64,000 nucleotides of DNA from the NCBI RefSeq assembly GCF_029323795.1, contig NZ_CP119758.1, positions 3,720,001 to 3,784,000 on the forward strand, written 5' to 3'. The translations under genes were made by a program, and so were the position numbers. Origin of the DNA: Zobellia alginiliquefaciens (GTDB taxonomy: Bacteria; Bacteroidota; Bacteroidia; Flavobacteriales; Flavobacteriaceae). The notes under the pieces are model-generated. The model searched no databases, was not told where the DNA came from, and worked only from the letters and a program-made list of their open reading frames with translations. Positions 34,732 to 44,141 of the stretch are shown here, piece after piece (positions within the stretch are counted from its first letter, which is position 1; the number at the start of each line of letters is the position of its first letter).

Positions 34732-37023
34732 TTATGCGAAAACCGATATTTTAAAAACCGAAACAGGTATTTGTTCTTCATTTTGAATAAATTCGAAAAG
34801 AAGTTTTTCCGTGGAAATGGATTCTTCCAATTCAACAGTGTTTATGGCTTGGTAATTTCCTGTCACTTCCTTAAGAATAGAACCTGAAGCATCTTTTATC
34901 CGGTAATCGGATACTACAAAAGGAATGACCTCCTCGGGGTGGCCCATCAATGTAGTTTCTAAGGCATGGTCATAATCGCAGTCAAAAAAGAGCTTAATGG
35001 TTTTAATATCTACTTTTTCATTCCAGTGCAGCGCAAGGCTAGGAGATTTGTCCTCTATATTCGCTACCCAAGCATTAGTGTTTCCGTTCGAAGTAGGACG
35101 TACTTCGCTATTTTTTAGATTATCGGTCTGAAAAACTGATAGTGATTTTGATAGTTTAAGAGCTATGTTTTTTCCTTCAGGGCGACGTTGAGGCGTCCAA
35201 AATTCAAAACTATCTACATTAATTTCAGCAGGTGGGTCTTGTCTCCCGTAGTTAGAAACAGCTTTGTTTATTTTGTTCTCTACAGTCATTAAACCGGTAA
35301 CACGATCATCTGAAAGACGAACTTTAATATTTTCATTTTTCATAAGACAGAAAAATGAATAATGGTCTTGACTTTGCGTTTTAGTAGTTGAAAAAGTGAC
35401 GGTCTGCTTCCCTTTTTTAAGCTCAACTTCTTGTTTGTCGATAACAATATCAGGAGTGAAATGCGTACATGCCGAACTGCTTTTAAGTTGTAGTTCCAAA
35501 ACGGTATCCTCTACAGCCTCAACTTCAATTTCAAGGGTTATATTTTCGTTGGCTTTTAAAGGTAGCATCTGTGCAAGACCAAAGGTTAAGGTCTGCCAAT
35601 CATCCGCGGCAGCGAAACCATTGAATTCCAAAGTGGAACTAGCATGGATAGTTGCGTTAGTTGTTAAGTCCGCAGTATCTTCCAACGAAAGTCTAGGAAT
35701 ACTCTGCCCATCTCTATTCAGTGCCAATTGCAATTTTTCTATTTTATCTTTAGATGCAATATCTCTGGGAAGTAATCCTTCTTCTTTACATAGAACCGCT
35801 GCTTTGCCTACCGCCTGCCCACCATGGGCACACGTAAGCATAACACGAGAGGAACCAAAGGCAACATGACTGGCACTGATGATTCTACCCGCTAAAAAAA
35901 GATTATCTATGTTCTTGGAATAATAGCAACGATATGGGATAGAGTATACTCCCTTGCCGTGCCATTGCGTGCACGAGTTATGTTCACTGTAGATGCCATC
36001 TGCAGGGTGAAGGTCCATTGCCCAACCGCCAAATGAAATCGCATCGTAATAATCGCGTTGTTCTACAATATCTTTTTGGGTCAGCATAAAATCGCCCTCA
36101 AACCGACGACTTTCTCGCTTTCCGGGAATCGTACCTACCCATTCTAGCGTAAGGTTATTCGCTTCCGGATATTTTCCGCTGTTCTTTACGTAATCCCAAA
36201 TGCCATAAACAACTTTCCAAAGCTCAAATTTAATGTCTTCGGACTGATGAACGGTGTCAAGGCGACCGCCATGCTCAACCCACCATAATTTACAACCATG
36301 GTCTCCGAGTTGATAATTTTTTATTCGAGGAAGGTTTTCTGCATTTTTTATAGCAAAAGAAGGTGCTGTATATGAAACAGGCTTGCCTACATCTTTGGTG
36401 TAAAAATAAAGAGAATGCCCTAAAAGGTTCCCATAATCTTTAATATTAGGGGCAAAACCTTCATCAAACTCTCCTTTGGTCTCAGCACCCATTCTAAAAG
36501 AGGCGCCCGCCATAAAAGCAACAATACCATCACCGGAGGCATCACAAAATAAAGGCGATGAGGCGATATACGTAGTAGAGTTCTGACTACAAAAAGCGGT
36601 CACATTTTTCACTTTTTCATCACAGCCTTTTTCAACCTCATACACCGCTGTGTTCAACAGTAAGGTGATGTTTTTTTCTTCATAGACTTTCTCAAGCAAA
36701 ACCGTATCAAAAATTAACGGGTTTCCTTCTTTGTTACGTTTTAGGTTTTCTAATAGGATCTCATTGATTAATCCACCTTCACGGCTCCAACGGTTGTTGT
36801 TCCCCATGTGGGAGGTGGCACCCAAGCTCCATAAACGAACCTCGGAAGACGCATTGCCGCCAAGCACGGGTCGGTCTTGTATAAGGACAACTTTTAGGTT
36901 TGAGCGGGCTGCCGTAATTGCAGCGCAAACACCTGATAGACCACCACCTACAACCACCAAGTCTGCTTCTAGGGGTATGGTCTTTGTTTTTCTGGTTTGG
37001 GAACTATATGCTTCTGAAATCAT
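34732..37023 (-). CDS. FAD-dependent oxidoreductase (FAD_oxidored type), cytosolic, with C-terminal binding module
   Basis: 763 residues with no signal peptide. FAD-binding VVVGGGLSGVCAAI (about 26-39), then VLGGNASSEVRLW, the family block with SREGGLINEIL, and a second flavin contact region (LFLAGRIISASHVAFGSSRVMLTCAHGGQAVG) near residues 375-410. The C-terminal ~160 residues (from about 600, FWTPQRRPEGKNIALKL to SVFKISVFA) resemble a discoidin-like sandwich. The same fold family occurs in the exported oxidoreductase at 47.7-49.5 kb, which has a signal peptide and an N-terminal module instead. The substrate is unknown; oxidation of a sugar or sugar acid after uptake is a guess from location between a symporter and GH97. 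Confidence 0.85.
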   Translation of the reverse strand: MISEAYSSQTRKTKTIPLEADLVVVGGGLSGVCAAITAARSNLKVVLIQDRPVLGGNASSEVRLWSLGATSHMGNNNRWSREGGLINEILLENLKRNKEGNPLIFDTVLLEKVYEEKNITLLLNTAVYEVEKGCDEKVKNVTAFCSQNSTTYIASSPLFCDASGDGIVAFMAGASFRMGAETKGEFDEGFAPNIKDYGNLLGHSLYFYTKDVGKPVSYTAPSFAIKNAENLPRIKNYQLGDHGCKLWWVEHGGRLDTVHQSEDIKFELWKVVYGIWDYVKNSGKYPEANNLTLEWVGTIPGKRESRRFEGDFMLTQKDIVEQRDYYDAISFGGWAMDLHPADGIYSEHNSCTQWHGKGVYSIPYRCYYSKNIDNLFLAGRIISASHVAFGSSRVMLTCAHGGQAVGKAAVLCKEEGLLPRDIASKDKIEKLQLALNRDGQSIPRLSLEDTADLTTNATIHASSTLEFNGFAAADDWQTLTFGLAQMLPLKANENITLEIEVEAVEDTVLELQLKSSSACTHFTPDIVIDKQEVELKKGKQTVTFSTTKTQSQDHYSFFCLMKNENIKVRLSDDRVTGLMTVENKINKAVSNYGRQDPPAEINVDSFEFWTPQRRPEGKNIALKLSKSLSVFQTDNLKNSEVRPTSNGNTNAWVANIEDKSPSLALHWNEKVDIKTIKLFFDCDYDHALETTLMGHPEEVIPFVVSDYRIKDASGSILKEVTGNYQAINTVELEESISTEKLLFEFIQNEEQIPVSVFKISVFA

Positions 37024-37069
37024 AAAATGCGATTTGTACTTTAGTAATTAGATTTGGATTTTATATGCC

Positions 37070-38746
37070 TTAATTGGATTGCGCCATTTGATCAGGGTGT
37101 TTTTTAGTGGCTTTAAAAATGATATAACTACCTAAAAGCATTACTAAAAATCCCATGCTACCCACTAATATGGCACCAGTTTCGGCTATGAACGACAGTA
37201 TTAAAATCATTAGGCCGGTGAGCGCTACGCCTATACCTATGACCCGAGTACCTTTTTTGTTTCCAGAAGCAGCATCATCTTCCGCTTCCGATGTTTTTTG
37301 AGCAACTTTAAGTTGGTAATTGTCATATTCTACCGTTGTGGTATTTTGTGTACGGGCATATATTTCAAATGCCGCTAGTAGAACGATGGGAATACCCATT
37401 CCAAATCCCATTTCCTGAGCCCTGTCAAATGAAAAATTTAGAAGGGTAGGGGCCAAGAATTTGAAAAAAGCATTAATTGTTAAGGTGATAACCGTAACAA
37501 TCAGAGCGCTTTTACCTGTTTGATGTCTACTGAATAAAGCCCACATAGGAGGTAGGAACATAGCACCGCCAGTTATGGCCGCTAGACTCATAACTACTTC
37601 TACAATACCGCCCATATAAGGAACCAATAATGCTATGATAATGGTAAGAACGCCAAGAAATATGGTGGCCAATCTACCTACTTTTACAAGTCTATCTCCG
37701 TCTGCATTAGGTCTAAAGTGCTTATAAACGTCATTTGCCAAAACTCCTGCAGAAATGTTCAGGGTGGTATTTACCGAGCTGGAAGTAGCGAAAATCATTC
37801 CGCCCAACATTAGGCCCAACATTCCTACCGGCAACACTTCTTTGCACATTAGGAGATAGGCGCCTTCATCTGCCAAGCCGCCCAATTCCGGATTAAGAAC
37901 TCTATAGATCATTGGCGGCAACATCCAAACTAAAGGACTTACCAAATAGAGTCCGCCAAAGAGCCAACCTACTTTTTTTGCATCTTTGGGCGTGGCTACA
38001 CTAGTATAACGTTGTACATAGGCCCAGTTTCCTGCAATGAAGAAAAGGTTGTACAATCCAAAGGCAATCATAAAGCCCCAAGTGTATTCTTCGTTCACCA
38101 AAGCAAAAAAGTTTTCGGGAGCTTGTGTAATGAAATTGTTCATCCCCCCAATTTTATCTAGCGAAAGGGGAACCACTATTAAAACAGCTGCAGTTAGTAC
38201 AACGAACTGAAGTACATCTGTAACAATTACTGCCCAAAGTCCGCCAACAGCGGTGTATATTAATATTAAAATACCTAAGACGATAATGCTCGTGCTTATA
38301 GGGAAACCCGTTGATACTTCCACAATTTTAGCGACTGGGTACAAAAAGGCACCCGTGGTAAAGATGGATATTAATAGAAATAGGTAAGTGTATATTTTTT
38401 GAGTGCTGTAACCTAAACGATCCGTAATGAATTCTGCTGCGGTCAAAGCTTTTGTTTTTTGCCATTTAGGTGCAATGAAAAAACCGATTAGAACACCGGC
38501 TATGCACATGGTCGTTTGTATGGTAATGGCGACCCAACCACTTGAATATGCAATGGAGCCCCATACCACAAATGTTCCTGCGGAAAAGAAACTCATAAAC
38601 AGGGAGAGACCACTCATCCACCAAGGTAGGGCACCACCTGCGGCAAAAAATGATTTCATGTTTTTACCCGACTTTGAGAAGCTTAATCCACATACAAAGA
38701 CAAGTAAAGTGAAAATCAGTATAACTGTAATATCTATTGGGCCCAT
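37070..38746 (-). CDS. Sodium:solute symporter (SSS family)
   Basis: 558 residues, strongly hydrophobic, with about 13-14 transmembrane helices from the start (ITVILIFTLLVFVCGLSF) to the end (TGAILVGSMGFLVMLLGSYIIF). SSS landmarks include MKSFFAAGGALPWWMSGLSLFMSFFSAGTFVVWG and the central AVGGLWAVIVTDVLQF element. SSS carriers in glycan loci bring the final monosaccharide, often galactose or an anhydro sugar, across the inner membrane with sodium. The gene follows susD after a 101-base gap that holds a 13-bp perfect hairpin, and precedes the cytosolic FAD oxidoreductase by 46 bases. The cargo is not predictable from sequence. Confidence 0.93.
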   Translation of the reverse strand: MGPIDITVILIFTLLVFVCGLSFSKSGKNMKSFFAAGGALPWWMSGLSLFMSFFSAGTFVVWGSIAYSSGWVAITIQTTMCIAGVLIGFFIAPKWQKTKALTAAEFITDRLGYSTQKIYTYLFLLISIFTTGAFLYPVAKIVEVSTGFPISTSIIVLGILILIYTAVGGLWAVIVTDVLQFVVLTAAVLIVVPLSLDKIGGMNNFITQAPENFFALVNEEYTWGFMIAFGLYNLFFIAGNWAYVQRYTSVATPKDAKKVGWLFGGLYLVSPLVWMLPPMIYRVLNPELGGLADEGAYLLMCKEVLPVGMLGLMLGGMIFATSSSVNTTLNISAGVLANDVYKHFRPNADGDRLVKVGRLATIFLGVLTIIIALLVPYMGGIVEVVMSLAAITGGAMFLPPMWALFSRHQTGKSALIVTVITLTINAFFKFLAPTLLNFSFDRAQEMGFGMGIPIVLLAAFEIYARTQNTTTVEYDNYQLKVAQKTSEAEDDAASGNKKGTRVIGIGVALTGLMILILSFIAETGAILVGSMGFLVMLLGSYIIFKATKKHPDQMAQSN

Positions 38747-38786
38747 TCTTAATGCTGGATTTACTGTTTATAAGTTTGCTAGTTAA

Positions 38787-38818
38787 GAAATAGGAGGTAA
38801 ACTTGTACCTCCTATTTC
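38787..38818 (-). terminator. 13-bp perfect hairpin between susD and symporter genes
   Basis: GAAATAGGAGGTA (38787-38799) pairs exactly with 38806-38818 around a 6-base loop, in the gap after susD. No strong T-tract follows on the minus strand. It may be a partial terminator or a 3'-protecting hairpin that keeps susCD transcripts more abundant than the downstream genes. Confidence 0.65.
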
Positions 38819-38847
38819 ATTAAAACTAACAAAAACTAACACACTTT

Positions 38848-40656
38848 TTAATATCCTGGGTTTTGGGTAACAACTTTTTCTGTGGCATCAATTTCCGCCT
38901 GTGGTATAGGCCATAAGTAATGCTTGCCTGCATCAAAAGTTCTTTCTTCCAATTCTCTATAATCTAGGTTGCCTAACTCCACCCTTGGTTGTGTTGGTGC
39001 TCCGGTATAATCTATATGACCGTCATCATCAATGTTAGGTACAAAACCTAAATCTCCTATTTTACTGAATCCGTTTGCGGGGCCACCCAAAAGAGTGGTG
39101 TTCAATACTTTTTCGGCAATTTTCCATCGCCTAATATCAAACAATCTTAAACCTTCATCTGCAAACTCTACTTTACGTTCCCTTCTAACAATTTTTCTAA
39201 GCTCTGCCTGATCGGTAGTGGATACAGCAGGAAAAGGAACGCCACTATTGGCATAAGCTCTTTCACGCACGGAATTAAGAGCGTCTAAAACGCTACCGTC
39301 TATGGAACCAGCTTCAATTTTAGCTTCTGCATAGTTTAAAAGTACTTCGGCATACCGAATCAAATAAATGGTCTGTTCTGATTGTAATGGGCTAGGTCCA
39401 CCGGATAATGAGCCCAATAACCTTGGGGCATCCGAGAATTTTTTCCAGAAATAACCACTAAAAGCGGTAAAACGGTTAGCGCCGCCGGTTACATATTCCG
39501 TACCGTCATAAGGATCAACTATGGTACGTCCTGCAGGATTGGCCGAATTTGGGTTGAATACACGCTCTACTTTAACACCGTCTTCTATTCGCCATGTAGC
39601 AATACTATCACTATGCTGTTGAATAATATGGCCCGTCCAAACTCTGTTGGGCAAGGCAATTGTTGCCGCCAATCTTGGATCACGATTTTCGAACGGATTA
39701 GCAGGGTCGTATTCTGGATCTTCGTCAATAGGTAATCCGTTTATTGTTTCATAACTGTCTACCGTTTGTTGCGCAGGTACCAATTGGCACCATCCACCAA
39801 ATCTACTACCTTGTCTTTGAGACAGGCCGTGGGTTTTTGTTCCGTTAATATAGGAAAGGTCAAATAACACTTCGGAAGAACCTACACCAGCATCTGTAAA
39901 TAGCCCCTCGTAATCTGGGTACAATGAAGGAGTTTCTGGCGAGTTCATTACTTTAAGAGCGGCACTTTCCGCTAATTCGTAGTCTTCATTATAGAGAGCA
40001 ATACGCGAGATTAGTGCGTTTGCAGCGTTTGCCGATGCACGACCTCTCTCCGTAGCCGGTTGGGTAGGAGGGAGTATGGCAGCAGCTTCCTGCAAATCAG
40101 ATATAATGCTTGCTACTATTTCAGCCTTTGGGGTCCTGGCTACTATTTCCAGTTCTTCTAGCGAGGTTACCTCGGTTCTAAAGGGAACATCTCCATAAAG
40201 TTCCGTTAGGTAACTATAGAAAAGAGAACGTAGAAAAAGGGCTTCTGCCTTAATTTGCTCAAAACGATTAGGGTCTGATGCGTCTGCCGCCTTGTCCATA
40301 TTGGTCAATAGGTTGTTAGCGCGTTGCACTCCTGTATAGAAATTGTTCCAAAAACCATTTACAAGGCTTTCAGTAGAGGTAAGGCCTCCAGTGGTTGCAG
40401 CAATGGTTCCCCCTACATTACCTCTGTTAAAAGCGTAATCTGTGGTGTGATCCAATAATTGTGGAAAAGGAACCGAACTAACATAATTTATTTGTTCGTA
40501 AATACCGGTCAAGGCTACCTCTAGTTGCGCTTCCGTTCTAAAGAAGGTTGCATCGGTAGGACTTCCGGGATCTTCTAGATTAAGGACATTGTCTTCGCAT
40601 GACCCAAAAACAAGTAGGCCGATACTTAAGATGATGATATATTTTATATTTTTCAT
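38848..40656 (-). CDS. SusD/RagB-type starch-binding-like outer-membrane lipoprotein
   Basis: 602 residues with lipobox FGSC (Cys 20). The SusD/RagB pattern is clear: NLEDPGSPTDATFFRTEAQLEVALTGIYEQI near the start, RANNLLTNMDKA, AEALFLRSLFYSYLTELYGDVPFRT, the TPR-like helices (RASANAANALISRIALYNEDYELAESAA), YLIRYAEVLLNYAEAKIEAG, and the C-terminal RKVEFADEGLRLFDIRRWK and HYLWPIPQAEID. It caps the SusC barrel at the cell surface and binds the glycan. It is 18 bases downstream of susC. Ligand specificity is not readable, but the surrounding enzymes indicate a red-algal galactan. Confidence 0.97.
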   Translation of the reverse strand: MKNIKYIIILSIGLLVFGSCEDNVLNLEDPGSPTDATFFRTEAQLEVALTGIYEQINYVSSVPFPQLLDHTTDYAFNRGNVGGTIAATTGGLTSTESLVNGFWNNFYTGVQRANNLLTNMDKAADASDPNRFEQIKAEALFLRSLFYSYLTELYGDVPFRTEVTSLEELEIVARTPKAEIVASIISDLQEAAAILPPTQPATERGRASANAANALISRIALYNEDYELAESAALKVMNSPETPSLYPDYEGLFTDAGVGSSEVLFDLSYINGTKTHGLSQRQGSRFGGWCQLVPAQQTVDSYETINGLPIDEDPEYDPANPFENRDPRLAATIALPNRVWTGHIIQQHSDSIATWRIEDGVKVERVFNPNSANPAGRTIVDPYDGTEYVTGGANRFTAFSGYFWKKFSDAPRLLGSLSGGPSPLQSEQTIYLIRYAEVLLNYAEAKIEAGSIDGSVLDALNSVRERAYANSGVPFPAVSTTDQAELRKIVRRERKVEFADEGLRLFDIRRWKIAEKVLNTTLLGGPANGFSKIGDLGFVPNIDDDGHIDYTGAPTQPRVELGNLDYRELEERTFDAGKHYLWPIPQAEIDATEKVVTQNPGY

Positions 40657-40674
40657 TTTATAGAAATTATACGA

Positions 40675-43600
40675 TTAGAAAGTTACGTTAAGCCCCATGG
40701 TAAATACCTTGGTTACAGGGTAAAATGACCCAGTTGAGAATTGCGGGGTTAATGGGTCTATGCCATCTGGCATATTATCCCAAGTTGCCAAGTTCTGACC
40801 TGATAGGTAGATTCTAGCATTCGCAATATTGAATTTATCGATAAAATCTCGTGGCAGTTTATAGCCTAAGGTTACATTTCTTAACCTTACGTATGAGGCA
40901 TCGTGCATCCAGGTTTCGTTAACTCTCCAGTTTGAGTGAGAACTACCTGGGGTTAAACGAGGATACTCTGCATCTGTATTATCAGGAGTCCAGTAATCAC
41001 CTTGCCATTCTTGAATTTTACCGGCATTGTAAAACGCCCAACCTGCATCACCTTCCAACACTACATCACGTCCTCCTGCTCCTAATAGAGAAATAGAAAG
41101 GTCTAGACCTTTATACGCTGAGAAAAGCTCAAGCCCCCAGTTTTCGGTAGTAATGTTGCTTCCTATAATGGTACGGTCATCATTTGTGATGGCACCATCA
41201 GGAACGCCATCCGGTCCAGAAATATCGGCATATTTAATATCACCGGCCTGAATAGCTCCAAAACCAGGACTTGGTAATGCGCTGTTCAGATTTCCGTCTG
41301 TGTCAAAATCACTTTCTTGATATAAGCCTTCTACCTTTAGACCGTAGATAGCACCTATTTCCTCGCCAACTCTATTTATCGTGTTTGTAGGAGGTAATTG
41401 GTTCAATCCGCCCAAATCTTTGATTTCATTATCAAAACCGGAATAGTTAAGGTTAATGCCATATCTAAAATCCTCACCAATCATATCGTTCCATCCAATT
41501 GAAATGTCATAACCTGTATTCCAAACTTCACCGGCATTTTGGACTGGAGCATCAAGGCCAACGGAAGTAGGTATGGTAACGCCTAATAAAATGTCTTTGG
41601 TCTTACGTACATAGTATTCACCGGTAAACGAAAGTCTACTGTTTAAAAATTTTGCATCGACACCAATATTTTGGGTCTCACCCGTTTCCCATTGTAATTG
41701 TGAATTTGCCAGTACCGTCTGTGCCCCACCAACAATTGGCGTACCACCAATTACAGCATTGGCGTTACCTAGACCAAATAGTGACGTATAAGGGAAATTA
41801 ACCTCCTGTGCCACCGCAGAGCCATCAGCTCCTTGTACAGCGTCTCCATTGTTATCCGTTTGATTTGCCGAAAAGATAAATTGATTCCCTAGTTGACCCC
41901 AAGAAGCCCTAAACTTAAGGAAGTTCAACGTTTCGCTATCTTTTAAGAAGTTTTCTTCCGATACTACCCATCCCAAAGAGAATGAAGGAAAGGTTGCAGA
42001 ACGAAAACCTTCTGCAAAACGAGAGGAAGCATCTCTCCTAACATTGGCCTCTAAAAGATACTTGTCTTTATAAGAGTAATTGAATCTACCAAATAGAGAC
42101 TCTAGTCCGTTAAGTGTGGAATTTCCTGAGTTTAGCTGGGTATCAGGTAATCCATTGTCTAAACCTCTGTAGTCATCAAGTACGAAACCTCTTCTGCTTG
42201 CAGACCATATTTCAGATTGAAATTTTAAAAATTCATATCCACCTAAAACAGAAACGTTGTGGTCTCCAAATTCTTTTCCCCAGTTGGCAACAGCGTTGAA
42301 GTTGTCTTGGAAAGTGGTAAAAGTTTGTTTGAACAATGAACTTTCAGAAGAACCACCTCCAACAGAAGTTTGCATTGTTCCTCCAGAACCTTCGTAATAC
42401 ATATATTTAGCTCTATAGTCGTCTTGATCTCTGTCAAAAAACTGAGGAGCATAGGTTGCAGAAATAGAGAAATTGTTAAAAGGCCGGTATGTTACTTTGG
42501 CAAGCGCTCTAAAGTAATTAGAAATTGTTTCGTCTTTTGCCGTCGAGTTTGCAAGTGCAACAGGATTACTGCCACCAAAACCAGAGCCGTAAGTGCCGTC
42601 ATCATTATACGCAACAAATAGCGGCTGTAATCGGTATGCAGACCGCGTAAGGTCTTGCAGTCTTGCAGGCTGGCTTTTTACTTCTCGTCTAAAGTTCAAG
42701 TCAAAGGCAACATCTAGCTTTTTGCTAAGCGCATAATCTATGTTGAACCTACCGTTGTATCGCTGAAAATCAAAATTTGCTATGTTACCTTCTTGATCTG
42801 TAAAAGAGATAGAACTAGCGGTCTTCAGTTTTTCTGAACCACCACGAACGGACAAGCTGTGGTACTGTTGTATTGCTGCAGAACTAAAAAGAAGGTCTAC
42901 CCAATCCGTATTGGGCAATGCCTCTGTACCAACCCCATTCCCAGAACGGTATTGATTTAAGGTTTCTTCCGAGAATGCACCTGGCTCAGCGCTATTAAAG
43001 GCTTCCATATATCCCAAAGCGTCCATGAACTTTAAGTTTTGCGCTACGCTTTGTATACCTACGTAGGTATTATAAGTTGTTGATATTTTACCTTCCTTAC
43101 CTCTTTTGGTAGTAATAAGAATCACACCGTTAGCGGCACGAGACCCGTAAATTGCAGAAGCCGAAGCATCCTTAAGAACAGATATGGATTCAATATCACT
43201 AGGGTCCAATCCGTTAATGTCATCCGGGATACCATCTACCAAGATCAAGGGATTGTTCTTAGCGCCATTTCCTAGAGTGCCTACACCGCGAATACGAATA
43301 GCGGCACCATCGGCACCGGGCTGGCCACTGGACTGGGTTGCGGTAAGACCAGGAACAAGACCTGCTAGTGCCTGAGAGGCTTGGGCAACCGGTTGTTTTG
43401 CTATTTCTTCCGCTTTTACCGTTTCTACAGAACCGGTTAGATTAACCGCTTTTTGGGTCCCGTAGCCCACTACGACCACTTCGTCTAGTTGTGACGCTTC
43501 TTCCGCCATGGTAGCATTGATCGTGGATTGGGAGTTTACTGGTTTTTCAATGGTTCCGTAACCAATTGAACTGAATACCAGAGTGGCATCTTCAGGTACT

Positions 43601-43782
43601 TCAATGGAAAAATTGCCATCAAAGTCGGCCACAATTCCATTTGTTGTTCCCTTTTCTACAATGTTGACCCCGGGTATGGGAACACCTTGTTCATCACTTA
43701 CGGTACCCGAAACCGTAATTTGGGCCGATATTTCGCTAAATGCAAATACCGTGAGGAGAAAGCATACAATTGCTTGTTTCAT
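40675..43782 (-). CDS. SusC-type TonB-dependent receptor
   Basis: 1035 residues from the ATG at 43782, which leads straight into the signal peptide (KQAIVCFLLTVFAFSEISAQ); a longer frame starts 36 bases upstream. CarboxypepD_reg-like domain (ITVSGTVSDEQGVPIPGVNIVEKG), TonB-box-like DEVVVVGYGTQ, plug domain (IRGVGTLGNGAKNNPLILVDGIPDDI; YGSRAANGVILITTKRGKEG), then the 22-strand barrel ending YPVTKVFTMGLNVTF. It imports glycan oligomers into the periplasm with the SusD encoded just downstream. It is the first gene of the large block and is divergent from the GntR-type regulator. Its promoter carries the tandem 10-bp repeat shared with the FAD oxidoreductase operon. Confidence 0.97.
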   Translation of the reverse strand: MKQAIVCFLLTVFAFSEISAQITVSGTVSDEQGVPIPGVNIVEKGTTNGIVADFDGNFSIEVPEDATLVFSSIGYGTIEKPVNSQSTINATMAEEASQLDEVVVVGYGTQKAVNLTGSVETVKAEEIAKQPVAQASQALAGLVPGLTATQSSGQPGADGAAIRIRGVGTLGNGAKNNPLILVDGIPDDINGLDPSDIESISVLKDASASAIYGSRAANGVILITTKRGKEGKISTTYNTYVGIQSVAQNLKFMDALGYMEAFNSAEPGAFSEETLNQYRSGNGVGTEALPNTDWVDLLFSSAAIQQYHSLSVRGGSEKLKTASSISFTDQEGNIANFDFQRYNGRFNIDYALSKKLDVAFDLNFRREVKSQPARLQDLTRSAYRLQPLFVAYNDDGTYGSGFGGSNPVALANSTAKDETISNYFRALAKVTYRPFNNFSISATYAPQFFDRDQDDYRAKYMYYEGSGGTMQTSVGGGSSESSLFKQTFTTFQDNFNAVANWGKEFGDHNVSVLGGYEFLKFQSEIWSASRRGFVLDDYRGLDNGLPDTQLNSGNSTLNGLESLFGRFNYSYKDKYLLEANVRRDASSRFAEGFRSATFPSFSLGWVVSEENFLKDSETLNFLKFRASWGQLGNQFIFSANQTDNNGDAVQGADGSAVAQEVNFPYTSLFGLGNANAVIGGTPIVGGAQTVLANSQLQWETGETQNIGVDAKFLNSRLSFTGEYYVRKTKDILLGVTIPTSVGLDAPVQNAGEVWNTGYDISIGWNDMIGEDFRYGINLNYSGFDNEIKDLGGLNQLPPTNTINRVGEEIGAIYGLKVEGLYQESDFDTDGNLNSALPSPGFGAIQAGDIKYADISGPDGVPDGAITNDDRTIIGSNITTENWGLELFSAYKGLDLSISLLGAGGRDVVLEGDAGWAFYNAGKIQEWQGDYWTPDNTDAEYPRLTPGSSHSNWRVNETWMHDASYVRLRNVTLGYKLPRDFIDKFNIANARIYLSGQNLATWDNMPDGIDPLTPQFSTGSFYPVTKVFTMGLNVTF

Positions 43783-44141
43783 AAGAGTAGTTTTAGTTGA
43801 TAATTGAGAGTTATACAATACAGACCAATAAAAGTCTAGTCTGGTCTAGTCTGTTTAACAAATAAATAACATTATTCTATATTTGCCAAATATTTTTTGC
43901 TAAATGTTGAATTTTAGGGTGTAAGGATTGGTATTCTCTTAAATATCCTGATAATTTATAAGATTTTTCTTGCTCGAAAATGAGGTGTCACAAGATTATT
44001 AAGCTGATTTTGTCTAAATTAGAAACTGAAAAATCGATGATTATTCTATAAAGTGGAGCGAATTGTTGCAAATTGGGCTACAGAATAGATAATTTTGGTT
44101 TTAGTATTTTTGCGTTTTTCCAAATTGACAAGACAGAACAG
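43783..44141. promoter_or_regulatory. 359-base divergent control region between susC and the GntR-type regulator
   Basis: It contains no gene. On the minus strand TTTGG (43886-43890) lies 19 bases from TTTATTTG (43859-43866), a one-mismatch Bacteroidota promoter for susC, with the tandem repeat 43836-43855 directly downstream. On the plus strand TTG (44066-44068) lies 21 bases before TAATTTTG (44090-44097), a perfect TAnnTTTG box that would start the regulator transcript about 40 bases before its ATG. Confidence 0.6.
43836..43855 (-). promoter_or_regulatory. Tandem 10-bp repeat operator candidate at the susC promoter
   Basis: CTAGTCTGGT is followed immediately by CTAGTCTGTT (plus-strand reading). 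In another register GTCTAGTCTG at 43834-43843 is perfectly repeated at 43844-43853. The repeat begins 3 bases downstream of the predicted -7 box, so it would cover the transcription start. The same design occurs at 49577-49596. A repressor-type site for the adjacent GntR-family protein is inferred. Confidence 0.65.

Noticed and set aside
35396-35869. 157-codon plus-strand frame inside the cytosolic FAD oxidoreductase gene
   Set aside because: Serine- and valine-rich antisense translation typical of the mirror of a real gene, with no homology signal.
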